In this document: positions 43,941-53,631 of the stretch, one piece after another
How positions within the stretch are numbered: the first letter of the stretch is position 1
Layout: every line of letters starts with the position of its first letter
Source: Neoceratodus forsteri
Taxonomy: Eukaryota > Chordata > Ceratodontiformes > Ceratodontidae
Direction: 5' to 3'
NCBI GenBank assembly: GCA_016271365.2
Contig: CM028130.1
Location: 472,039,501 to 472,103,500, forward strand
Length of the DNA: 64,000 bases
Translations under genes and position numbers: made by a program
Notes under the pieces: model-generated
The model's database searches: none
What the model was told of the DNA's origin: nothing
The model's input: only the letters and a program-made list of their open reading frames with translations

Positions 43941-45760
43941 TCACAATTCTAGCTCCTCAAGAGCCAAGCCTTGAGGTGGAGGGACTTGAGTCCTGATACT
44001 GCACTCTCCCCTGTGCACAGGCCAGTAAGTCGTGAACTGTGCAGGCTCAGGGCAGGGTGGACTGCCAGGGACAGGAGCAGAGGGTACCAGGGCTGTCTGG
44101 CCCAATCTGGGGCAAATCAGAATCACCTGCAAGGTTGAGATCTGATTTTCACTAGTACCTGAAAGGAGAGTGAAAGGGGGAAGGCATACAGGAACTCCCT
44201 TCCAATCTAACAGAAAGGCATCCAGAGGGACTGAGCCCAGTACTGGAGGCCTGCAGCAAAAAAAAGAGGAAGTTGGTGGTTGTCTGGGGTCGCTAAAAGA
44301 TCTATCTGAGGAGTGCCCCAACTGGCAAAGACAGACCCCAGTACTTAGGATTCAGAGCCCATATCTGTGATGGGTTCTGAGAAATTCTGGCTGAGGGCGC
44401 CCGCCAGCACATTGTCCTTTCCTGGGAGATGAACTGCTATCAGGGAGGTGTTCTGGAATAAGCCAGAGACCATAACTTTATTGCTTTGTGCACAAGGCTG
44501 AAGATCCGAGTGCCCCTGTTGTTGATGTACCACATTGTGGTGGTATTGTCTGTCCTGACTTGAACCACTTTGTTCTGGACAGAATCTGAAAAGACCTGAA
44601 GAGCTAAAAGACAGCTCTGGAGTTCCAGAAGATTGATGTGGAGCAGAGATTCCTGAGGAGACCACATCCCTGAGTGGTAAGGTCGCCTTAGGTGAGCCCC
44701 CACCCTTAGCAGGGAGGCATCCGTGGTGAGGGTGAGGGAGGGAGAAATGGGAATGAAGGGAACCCTTGTTTCGATTGCTTTGATCCTGCCACCAGTGTAA
44801 GGCCAGGATCAGGGTTTGAGTAACTGGGACCAATGGTCAAGGGTCCTTCCTCTGAGACCTAATAGGCCCTCAAATGGAACTGAATGTCCTCATCTGAATC
44901 TTGCTCCCTGCACAAACAGCTGTGGAAGCAGCCATGTGCCCGAGGAGTTGCAGAAAATGCCTTGTTGGTCGAGAGACCCGCAGGGTAAAGGAGGATGCCA
45001 GGCGATGAGTCTGTCCACCCTTTCCGAGGGAAGAAAGGCCTCTGGCTAACCTCGTGGTTCAATTCTGCGCCTATGAAAGTTAGGCCTGAACTGGTTCCAG
45101 AACTGACTTTGGAAGTTTAGCAGGAATCCAGAGAAGTGAGAAGCTGCTGGGTGACTTGCAAGTGGATTTCACCTGACCTGGAGACTGACCCACAATGAGC
45201 CAGTCGTCCAGGTAGGGAAACACAGCAACCCTTGCTTTTAAATGAGCCACTACTACAGCTAGACATTTTGTGAATACTTTGGCGCAGAGGTAAGGTCTAG
45301 GGCATTGCCCTGAACTGGTAGTGGCCTGAGGGCAGTTCAACCTGAGGTACTTTCGTGGAAGGCCTGATCAGAACATGAAAATAGGCATCCTTGAGGTCCA
45401 GGGATGCTAGCCAGTCCCCTGGCTTTAGGGAAGGCAATATCATTGCCAGAGTTAACATTTTGAACTTTGGTTTCAACAGATGCTTGTTCGATATCTTAAA
45501 TCCAGAATGGCCGCCACTCCTGTCTTTTGGGGTAAGAAAGTATCTTGAATAAAGCCCTTGCCCTGATGGCAAGGAGGAACCTTTCCACTGCTTTGCAGAC
45601 CAGACGAGAAGAAACCTCTGCTTCCAAAGCAAGGGCTTCTAGGATTTGGTGGTGGGAAATGCCTGGCTCTCATCTTTGGAAAATATTTGAAGTTGAGAAT
45701 CAGACCCTGGCCTATTACCTCCAGAACCCATCTGTCCGAGTTAGGGACAGCCAGCTCTGG
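43941..45760 (-). pseudogene. DIRS C RT/RNase H/methyltransferase-like polyprotein
   Basis: RT is at 45632-45080: KHLLKPKFKMLTLAMILPSL, LASLDLKDAYFHVLIRP, then after a shift VFTKCLAVVVAHLKARVAVF and PYLDDWLIVGQSPGQ with both catalytic Asp. RNase H is at 44703-44440 (LLHINLLELQSCLLALQ and VRTDNTTTMWYIN). The Dam-like region is at 44321-43941 (PLDAFLLDWKG and ICPRLGQTALVP, shifted). At least six frame breaks are present, several at short runs of one base. Confidence 0.87.
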
Positions 45761-45989
45761 CTGAAATAGGCCAACCTGCCCCCACTGGTACAGGAGACCG
45801 CCCTGGGTACCCCTATCAGGTGCCTGCTTAGCAGCAGCCTTAGGCTGAGGGAGGAGACGGTCTACTTGCGCCCACGCCTACCCCCTGCCTCTGAAGAAAC
45901 CCTCTGCGAGACAGCAGAGGAGGCTTGAAATTGGTAAAAGGCCTGAAAAGGGTCTGCCCCTTACCTCTGGGAGCATGCCTTGTGGCATG

Positions 45990-47375
45990 GCATGCTTCTC
46001 CTTAGCCTGGGCACTTTTGTAGGTAGTTCTGTATTCATCCATCTTTTATATAATTTTCTGTTTGCTCCCAAACAGAGAATTTCCCACTACAGGAAAATCC
46101 ATAGCCTTTGACTGAGTATCTTGGGACAGATTAGTGCATCTGAGCCATGCCAACCTACGGAAAGCTACAGAAGTGGCCATGACCCTGGAGGAAACATCAT
46201 TAACATCAACAGCAGTATGAAATTGAACTTTAGAGGCTTCAATGCCATCAGCAGCCACCTGTTCCAACCACTAGCCAGCTGGCCATGGGCCTGCTTGGCT
46301 AACTGCAATCTGTGTCCCACCTAGATTTCTGATATCTAGCCACATAAGCCATATAATTTGCCTGCCTGAGTCCCAAAGAAGCTGCCATATACTGTTTCTT
46401 CGCCATGGGATCAATCTTCCTAGAATCCTTGTCAGGAGGATGTGAGGCCAGAGAATATTAGCCTTGTCACAGGCTGCAGCTTGTACCACACCTACATGAC
46501 TACACTGCTCAATAAGGAAGTCTGTATCCGAGCCTGACAAAGCATACCTTCTGTCCATTTTTATCTACAGGAGGGACAGAATGAGGATTTTTAAATCTTT
46601 GTTGTTTGCTTCCTAAATGACTTATGCAAAGGAATAGACAACCTCCTAGACTCTGGAATATCCATCATTTCCACATAATCAGGCTCCTCTTGTTCATCCA
46701 CAGCCTCCTCTAAAGGAAGCTGAGGGTTTCTGCAACCTTTGTAAAAATAAAGAAAGAAGGGACTCAGACAGAATAGGGAGATTCTGAAGGTCTGTCTGGA
46801 GAAATGCCCGGTTCAATGGGCACGTCCAGACCCTCCCAGCCACACATATATTGATCAAATTCCTCCTCCCTCCTGTGGTTCATAAAATCCTCAGCTTCAA
46901 ATCCTGAACCACTGGGACTGAACGAACCAACCTTTACCAACTGTTGGTGGTTCTACAGATCCCTGAGACAGTGACTGGACAATCTGAATGGCTTTAGCTA
47001 TCTCTGCAGCAGTTGGAGACACAATTCTGGACTCCAAACCTCCTGAATTTCTTTGTCTTTTTACTTGGGACTGGTTCCTCTGAACCAGTCTTCCTTTGCC
47101 GAGAAGTCTCGCCCTGGTCAGAGGGCACTCCCTCTGGTCCAGTGGGTACTGGAACCGGGCTGGCCATCCGGTCAGCGGACTTTGTCTCTCGCCCTGAGCC
47201 GGCCCATCTCTCTCCAGGGTGGCTGCAGGAAATTTTACACACCTGGCAGTCTGACAGGAGGTGGTCAGCCCTCAGACAATAGACACAAGTGGTGTGTGTC
47301 AGCCTTGCAAAGGGCCCCACAGACATCACAGTGTTGAAACCCAGTGGCCCGGTTTTTTGGGTTTCAGACATAATG
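45990..47375 (-). pseudogene. DIRS C gag-like protein
   Basis: Frame 47371-46994 gives MSETQKTGPLGFNT, then CVYCLRADHLLSDCQVCKIS, the Cys/His cluster, followed by Ser/Arg/Lys-rich sequence. The acidic middle (46980-46560) is broken into short frames. Frame 46558-46271 has MDRRYALSGSDTDFLIEQCS and VVQAAACDKANI. Frame 46267-46046 is the core end: VAADGIEASKVQFHTAVDVN and DFPVVGNSLFGSKQK. Confidence 0.82.
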
Positions 47376-47749
47376 CCAGCCTAACCAAAACTTGCCCTTT
47401 GATGGCAGTGCCAGGCAAGACACCCTTATCGGTTCCTAACCGTGATCACGGTATTTGAAAAACGTATAATTTCTGCTTTTTAGAACCGATAAGAACTGGG
47501 AACCGTACTCTAAAAACCCACAGTACAGTTTTAAAAGGCAGAAAAATAGCTTATCGGTTCAAAACCGAACCGATAATTAATTTTCACACAGACTTGAATA
47601 TTTGTACTACGGTTACCAGATAGAGCTTTAGAACCGAAATGCGGTAAAATAATGACTTTGCCGGTTCAAATGAACCGAAAACTACCTCTTGAACCGAGAA
47701 TGAATCGAAGCTGAAGGAGCTGATCTCCGGAGCGACTGTTCAGTGAAGC

Positions 47750-47921
47750 GAGAAAGAATCTGACAGTTTCATTTGAAACTGCCAGATAGAGCTTTGGGCA
47801 CAGGGCCCTCGCGCTGTAGAACTCCAGATCTTCTGGAGTTAACTCCTTCCTCTCCGGGGCAGTTCAGCTGCAGTGGCTGACTGCTATTGTTATAATATAG
47901 CAAGACTTCATGGTGTTTGAA
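47750..47921 (-). repeat. Left ITR of DIRS element C
   Basis: Inverted copy of 42226-42420, ending in CATGGTGTTTGAA. The stretch 47376-47749 between it and gag is leader sequence with repeated GGTTC/GAACC words and no gene. Confidence 0.9.
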
Positions 47922-50058
47922 GGAGTCCAGCTTGGATTTCTCCTGGCTAAAGATGGCCTTCTGGTAATCCCCCATATGGGCGATGTAATTCAGGGCCCAA
48001 ATTCCCAGTGTGGAGGAGGCATAGATCTTTCTTCCATACTGGTCCAGGAGGCGAGATTCCTTATCCGGAGGAGATAAGCTCAGATGCTTGGGATGTGCCG
48101 ACCGACCGTGAGCGGCGCTAATCACGACTGAGTCGGCACGAGGGTGAGAGTCAAGATAGTCTACACCCTTGGGAGCCTGGTATAGCCTGTTAGACTTCCT
48201 GGGAAGTGGGGCTAACGCCGATGGTTGTTTCCAAATCGTGGTAACAAGGTGGGCGTGAGGCTCGATCCAGGGTGGCACTAAAGTTGGAGCTGTCACGGGC
48301 AGGTCAAGATGTTTGGTGAGATTAAGTCGCTGAGGATCTGGTTCCAAAGAGCGCCACTGGTGAACTTCCTGGATTTTTCTAAGCAACCCCGTGAAAGATG
48401 GATCCTCCGGAAGAGACTTCATAGGGGTCCTCGGCCGGGGCTTAGATGGAGAGCGGGGCTTGTTGTCTCTCTCGGAGCATCCTTCGGAAGAGTCCAAGGA
48501 ATCTGAGAGGGAAGAAGAAGCAGAAGAAGAATAAGACTCCCTTACACGACTAAGGCGAGGAACGGGTTCCTTGGGTGGTACCCGTAGACGCATGTCCTGC
48601 CCCTCTCAGGATCCAGAGGGAAGAGCCCTGGAGTCTGGAGACGGTGAGGGAATATGCCGCCTCAGATGTATGGGAGCCGGTGGTGGCACCATCATCGTAA
48701 GGTGGCTCTCTACCTCCTTGGTGAGTTGAGCCTTGGCCTCAGCCCACCAAGAGACCAGAGTCTCCTGCAGATCCACCAGCGGCCGTGGGGACGGTGGAGG
48801 TGGAGGAGGAGAGGGAAAGGTGTATGGGTTGTACCCGTAAGGTGAGTATCTGAAACCCGGCTGCGGGAAACCCGGCATCGGGTATTGTGGCATCGGATAC
48901 TGTGGTGTCGGAAGGACTGGCGTTGGTTACTGCGGCACTGGATACTGCGGTCCCGGGTACGACGGCGTCGGATAAGATGGCGGGTACCCGGGAGCTGGGG
49001 AGGCTGCCGGAGCAGATGGCCTGGTCAGCGGCCTCACGGGCGGGTCCACATTAAGGGGCCCGGAGGGCAGAGGGCCCGATGGAAGGGGGATATTCCCTGC
49101 CGGCATCGGAGGTACTGGTGTCAGGGCCAGTGTCTGGAGGGCCGATGTCAGATCCGTTTCCATTGGAGGAGGGTCTGATGGAGGAGGAAGATCCTCTGCA
49201 TCGCCCGGGGATGGAGGAGAGAAATCCCCAGGGTCAGGCTGGGGTGACTCAGGCTCCCCAGACGGCAGCGAAGGCTGCGGGGAACTGGGTATGACAGACG
49301 TGAGGGGGTCCATTGTCGGTTCCGTCGCCCGGCGCATGCGTCGGAGGAGCCGACGTGCGGCTTAGAGGTGAGTTCCCGGCGGGCGCCGGAGGAGCCGGCG
49401 TCCGGCTTATGGAAGCCCTCACCGGAGGCGGGCCGAGGGGAAAGAACAGCCCGGTCCAGGCGGGAAGTGGTCGTGCGCCTCCCCGCAGGGTCGGGCGTCT
49501 TATCGACCCTCTCCATGTGGACATCAGAGGTGCCAACGGCCAACTTAGAGGAGCCACCCACGCCAGTAGGCCACAAGTCTGTGGCCGAACCGGGGGCGGA
49601 GGCCTCCATTCACCCGGAGGCACCCGCAAGGCCCGAGCGCGAGACAGACGGGCGGGCCAATGCCTCCTCCAAACCCTTGGAGGCTGCCATCGAACGGTCC
49701 CCTGGGAGGATGTTACCCGGGCTGCATCTCCAGCGGGAGACGCGGTAGAGGAGGACTTCTCCCGGTGCCTCTCCTTGTCCTTCTTTTTCCGATGTCCTTT
49801 GGGGGAAGTGGATGCCTGCCTCAACTTTTTTAACTCTTTTTCCATAGAAGACATCTTTTTCTTGAGGAGATGGGCTTCCAGGGACTGTTGGCACCGTTTA
49901 CGGGTAGCTGCGTTGAAACTGAGGCAATGCTGGCACTTATCGACCGGGTGATCGAGGCCTAGGCAGAAAAGGCACAGGGAATGGCCGTCCTTGTGTGGCA
50001 GTTGGGCATCGCACGAGTCACACTTGTTTTTGTGCTCGGAGGGTGTAGGGGACGACAT
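47922..50058 (-). pseudogene. DIRS D gag, N-terminal and middle part
   Basis: Starts at 50058 with MSSPTPSEHKNKCDSCDAQL, then HKDGHSLCLFCLGLDHPVDK and CQHCLSF, the Cys/His cluster. A coiled-coil-prone Lys/Glu stretch follows (KKKMSSMEKELKKLR). A Pro/Ser-rich region covers 49600-48900. At 48990-48800 it contains a Tyr-Pro repeat tract (PSYPTPSYPGPQYPVPQ and later YPMPQYPMPGFPQPGF). Frame 48593-47769 gives DPSFTGLLRKIQEVHQWRSL, KGVDYLDSHPRADSVVISAA, RLLDQYGRKIYASSTLGIWA and LNYIAHMGDYQKAI, the gag core, until element C interrupts it. Frame shifts lie near 49250 and 48600. It is longer than gag of families 1 and 2. Confidence 0.83.
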
Positions 50059-50366
50059 ACATTGACAATATACTTGACGATTGAAAAAAGAATAACTATT
50101 TTTCAGTAAAAGACGACGAAAGGTAGGGCTGACGAAGCACGAACTTTACCACGAGATTTCGCAATGAGCTAACGGCAAGAAAGAACTGAAGGCTTGACGT
50201 CCGGACCACCCTTTATACCGACAACAGGCGACGCCAGTCACCTGACGCAGGGCGGTCCTCGCCAGGGACTGCTAGCTAGAAATTTTTCTGGGGTCCTGTC
50301 GCCGGCCGTCGTCAGTCCTATATGTAATTACCTACTGCAAGAGCCCTCACGAAGTAAGATCTGCAG
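50059..50366 (-). repeat. Leader and left ITR of DIRS element D
   Basis: The section 50180-50366 is the inverted counterpart of 38331-38560, sharing the CTATATGTAATTACCTACTG and GGGACTGCTAGCTAGAAATT blocks. The outer end lies near 50361-50366. The section 50059-50179 is a short non-coding leader. Confidence 0.88.
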
Positions 50367-50628
50367 TTTCACCCACTGATTTTTAAGGTGTTGGATGGTT
50401 AGAGTCTGAAGCACCTCCTAACTTTTTATTCAACCTCTCCATTCTTTTTTCCACAGTTTACTGTGGAAATGATTTGCAAATTTCACAGTCAGAATTTAAA
50501 TGTTCGGTTCCCAGGCAGAACAAACAGCTATCATGTTTGTCTGCTCTGGCAAATACTTCCCCACACTTGACACAGTTTTTAATCCCTGGAGGACCAGTCT
50601 TTTTCTTAGGTTTTTCAGAGTGTTCCAT
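50367..50628 (-). pseudogene. DIRS E gag, N-terminal zinc-finger-like segment
   Basis: Starts at Met 50628 (MEHSEKPKKKTGPPG) and shows VKCGEVFARADKHDSCLFCL, GTEHLNSDCEICKSFPQ. A stop follows (near 50457), then sequence equivalent to VEKRMERLNKKL before element D interrupts at 50366. The downstream remainder is at 38326-37203. Upstream, 50629-51079 is leader with CGGTTC/GAACCG words and no gene. Confidence 0.85.
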
Positions 50629-51079
50629 TTTCAGGAGAAAAACCTCAACTGCAAAATATTTTTTTTTTTTGTTTTGTTTTTGCGGTCGGTTCAGGAACCG
50701 ATTAGGCCCCAAAAGAATCAATGAAATTTGTAAAATCGGAACCGGGTCAGCAGTTCTCAGAACAGATACAACGGTTCACAGTAACTGGGTTAGCGGTTAG
50801 AAAAGAAATTGGGTTAGCGGTTTCAGCAAGACAAATATAACTTTAAACAATATATTTTTTTAAATGAAAATACAGAAAATAAAGTGGAAAAAATCTGCAA
50901 CTAATATAAAACTACTCAGTTCCTCAACGGTTATACTGAATTGTGAGGAACCGAGAAATAAATGCTAAATCTAACTAAACTAAAATAAACTAGAGGTTTG
51001 AATAAAATTAGACAATAAATAAAGGCAGCAGAAAGAAAATTATGTATAATTAGAGAATTATACTTCACAATAAGCAAAC

Positions 51080-51295
51080 AAGGACCTGAGGGATCTCCTG
51101 GGCGTCTAGACTTGTGAGGCGGAGTAAGAAATCTGAGACGTTGATAGAATGTGCAGCAGATGAGGGCAGCAGTTTGAATAATTGTCATATGCCAATGATT
51201 CCATCATTAGCATATAGTTCCATTCTCCGGGCAGTTCTACTGAGCAGGCTAACTGCAGAGAGTTATGAATATGAATAGAATACATTGGGTTAGAA
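51080..51295 (-). repeat. Left ITR of DIRS element E
   Basis: Inverted copy of 24714-24960, with AATTGTCATATGCCAATGAT and AGTTCTACTGAGCAGGCTAA blocks. It ends in ATTGGGTTAGAAG directly against ATCAAGAATTATGG of the host DIRS. Confidence 0.9.
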
Positions 51296-51545
51296 GATCA
51301 AGAATTATGGTAAATGGAAATGACGTACCTACCATAATTCTTGATCTTCTTGGATGAAGTCTCCACCACTCATTCACACTAATGGGACTATGCCAGAGGC
51401 TCTAGGACCCAGCGGGAACCAAAAATCTTGAGGAGGGGAAGCATCCAGGTAGGGTCATGAGAAAGCAGCACCGCAAGCTCAGCTCATGCCATATAGGCTA
51501 CCTGGTGTCGACACTCCAACTGCTTCAGTACCTTTTTTACCGAGG
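51296..51545 (+). repeat. Right terminal repeat of DIRS element G
   Basis: Begins with an inverted pair, AGATCAAGAATTATGGTA and TACCATAATTCTTGATCT, separated by a short spacer. It continues with GAAGTCTCCACCACTCATTC and CTATGCCAGAGGC, matching 24290-24490 and, inverted, 57870-57990. The initial palindrome is what a pair of abutting terminal repeats would produce, so part of it may belong to element H's ICR. Confidence 0.75.
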
Positions 51546-52593
51546 AGTGATAACCTTGCAGAAGGTAGTTGTACTGAGTCCACCAGATGAGTGATTATTT
51601 TAGAGGTTATGTCACCTTGATGTAGAAGGACTGTGGGTCCATGGTCGATGACCACTGAGTGCTGAGCATCCACTGAGCAGTCCTCATGTGAAGATGATCC
51701 AGAGGCACAGTAAAGACTGAGGATGCCATGAGACCCAGCATCCCCTGCATTGAGAGAGCTCAAACTGAGTCACTCTCCGATAAAGTGGGTCATCTGAAGG
51801 ATGTTGTTCTTTCTGTCCTCCAGAAGAAAGGCTTTCGTGCTGGAGGTATCCAGAAGGGCTCCTATGAAGAAGAGCCATTGGGAGGGCTGTAGCTGCAAAT
51901 TTCACAGATTTAGCAGGACTCCCATGGACGTGAGGAATTTTGAAGCCGTAGCCACAGTTTCCTGAGTCTCTTGTCTGGAGGGACTTGTGAGAAGCCAATC
52001 TTCCAGATATGGAAACACCTGAATTCTGAGCTTCCTCAGATGCACTGCGAGAACTGCAAAGCACTTTGTAAAAACTTGAGGTGCGATGATAGCCCAAAGG
52101 GCAGGACTCTGAACTGGTAGTGTTGACCCAACGTCACGAATCTGAGGTATTTGTGGTGGTTTGGTTGAATGAGAACGTGTTGATAGGCGTTCTGCATGTC
52201 CAGGGATGCTAGCAAATCATTCTGATGAATCAGAGGTAGAAGTGTACTGAGTGATATCATCTTGAATTTTTCCTTGTAAAGGAATTTGTTTAACTTCCTG
52301 AGATCGAGAATTGGGCGAATGTCACCTGTTTTCTTTGGAACTAGGAAGTAATCGGAGCAGAGACCTGTGCTTGCTAATCCAGCAGAACTACCTCTACTGC
52401 CCTGTTGTTTAGAAGCCCTTGAATCTTGGAAGCAAGAAGGTCTGACTGAGAGACAGACAACTTGGGCTGTCATTTGGGTGGGTGATCCAGAGGGGTTTCT
52501 GAAAGATTCACAGACTACCCCTGGCGGATAATTCTGAGCACCCACCTGTCTGATGTAATTGACTTCCAGTGGTCGTAAAACTGAGTCAGACAC
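51546..52593 (-). pseudogene. DIRS G reverse transcriptase
   Basis: Frame 52593-52036 gives LCSDYFLVPKKTGDIRPILD, LRKLNKFLYKEKFKMISLST, LLASLDMQNAYQHVLIQPNH and YQFRVLPFGLSS. A shifted frame (about 52040-51950) carries the polymerase box as YLED, with Glu for the first Asp. Frames 52097-51684 and 51763-51479 show ALLDTSSTKAF-type connection sequence and MRTAQWML equivalents in other frames. No RNase H follows. Confidence 0.82.
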
Positions 52594-53631
52594 CCTTCTA
52601 CTGCTGAGGAAGAGTCCCCCTCAAACAACTGAGGTGGGACTTGAGCCAGGATCTCAGAGGGTGTCACTAGGCACTTTGGGGTCCTGTGCCTTCTGCTGCA
52701 TTTTCTTTTGTGGCTGAGGGATTTGGTTCTTGTTAAAGCCCCCTCTGCCTTTACCATGAAAGGACCGATGGTTATGAAACTGACACCAGTTCCCACCCCT
52801 TTGAGGGACTGCAGAAGGCGGTCTGGACATTTTGATAGCCATTCTAGTCTTCTGTGTGGCCTATAGTGCCTGCTTGACTTGAGGACCAAACAGGTACGTA
52901 CCATCAAAAGGCAAAGCCACAACCACCTGCTGGGCATCATTTGTGAATCGGGACGTGTGCAACTAAGAGTGGCGATGAGTGCATATGCCTGCCGCTGCTG
53001 TTCTGCAGGCAGTATCAAAGGCATCCATGGCAGCTTTAAGCTGTTGATTATTGGATTTAATGCCTCTAGTAATGGTTTAAAGAAGCTCTGTGTTAACTTT
53101 CGAGTCTGGAAGAGCTTCTACCGTGGCCTTAAGTGAATGCCAGCGTGTATACTTATACTGAGAGAAGTAGCCCAAGTAGCTAGTAATGCACATGCCTAGG
53201 GTGGAAGCAGCAAAGACTCACTTTCCCAAAGTGTTGATTTTGTGAGATTCCTTGTTTATCAGACGTGCCGTAGATTCTTGCAGAAGAACGGCCGTGTCAT
53301 TCTCTGCCAGGGTTACTATGGCCTCAGCAAGGCTTGGGAGGCCTGAATAGGTCGATCCTTGGGAGGGGCATATTTCCTGTCTATGGACTTAGCCACAGAG
53401 GGAATGAGCACTGGATTATCCCATACCAGTTGCGAAAGAGTCCCAAAAGAGGATTGCACAGGGGGAGTCAATTCCACAGGAATGTCCGGATTGTGCAGGT
53501 ACTGCAGATGCAGCAATTTCCCAGAATCAATCTCTGAAGTCTGGAGAGAGAGTGTGGTATTCACGTTTCTAAGCAGAGACTTAAAGGAAAGGTCTTCAAC
53601 CACAGGCTCTGCTGTAAGAGCAGGATTGTCC
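52594..53631 (-). pseudogene. DIRS G gag, C-terminal part
   Basis: Frame 53729-53316 (its first third is L2 sequence) gives PVVEDLSFKSLLRNVNTTLS, PDIPVELTPPVQSSFGTLSQ and VWDNPVLIPSVAKSIDRKYA, equivalent to the SFxxLLRxI and DRKY segments of element D gag. The core follows in mixed frames to about 52860. A basic, Arg/Gly/His-rich tail (NHRSFHGKGRGGFNKNQIPQ) is at 52842-52654. The N-terminal part lies beyond the L2 at 57570-56607. Confidence 0.75.

Larger units (their letters stand above)
42226..47921 (-). mobile_element. DIRS retrotransposon C, structurally complete but frame-broken
   Basis: The right ITR (42226-42420) and left ITR (47750-47921) are inverted copies; the ICR is at 42770-42870. 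Gene order on the minus strand is gag (47375-45990), linker and RT (45760-44900), RNase H (44833-44345), methyltransferase-like (44321-43941) and recombinase (43900-42880). It is inserted in gag of element D; the host frame continues on both sides, with GAA shared at the junction. It is the same family as B, but with far more small indels. It is the innermost element of the E-D-C nest. Confidence 0.9.
38331..50366 (-). mobile_element. DIRS retrotransposon D, split by element C
   Basis: The right ITR (38331-38560) and left ITR (50180-50366) are inverted copies, and an ICR at 38645-38745 repeats the outer ends. Without element C the element is about 6.3 kb. Order on the minus strand is gag (50058-47922, then 42225-41810), RT (41809-40835), RNase H/methyltransferase-like (40822-39866) and recombinase (40286-38716). 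It lies within gag of element E. Its proteins differ clearly from families 1 and 2. Long uninterrupted frames in RT and RNase H make it one of the better preserved copies. Confidence 0.9.
24714..51295 (-). mobile_element. DIRS retrotransposon E, split by a hAT, a LINE and element D
   Basis: The right ITR (24714-24960) and left ITR (51080-51295) are inverted copies that bracket one family-1 DIRS. Minus-strand order is gag N-terminus (50628-50367), gag remainder (38326-37203), linker to RT (37189-36751), RT (34884-34342), RT end/RNase H/methyltransferase-like (27428-26275) and recombinase (26575-25223). Three insertions separate the pieces, and at each the flanks rejoin in register. The element is inserted at a CCAAGAAG-ATCAAG site in terminal sequence of another DIRS; AGAAG is shared by element end and host. 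Confidence 0.88.

Noticed and set aside
49313..49951. A 212-codon plus-strand open frame
   Set aside because: Antisense to gag of element D in GC-rich sequence that lacks stops; no recognisable domain.
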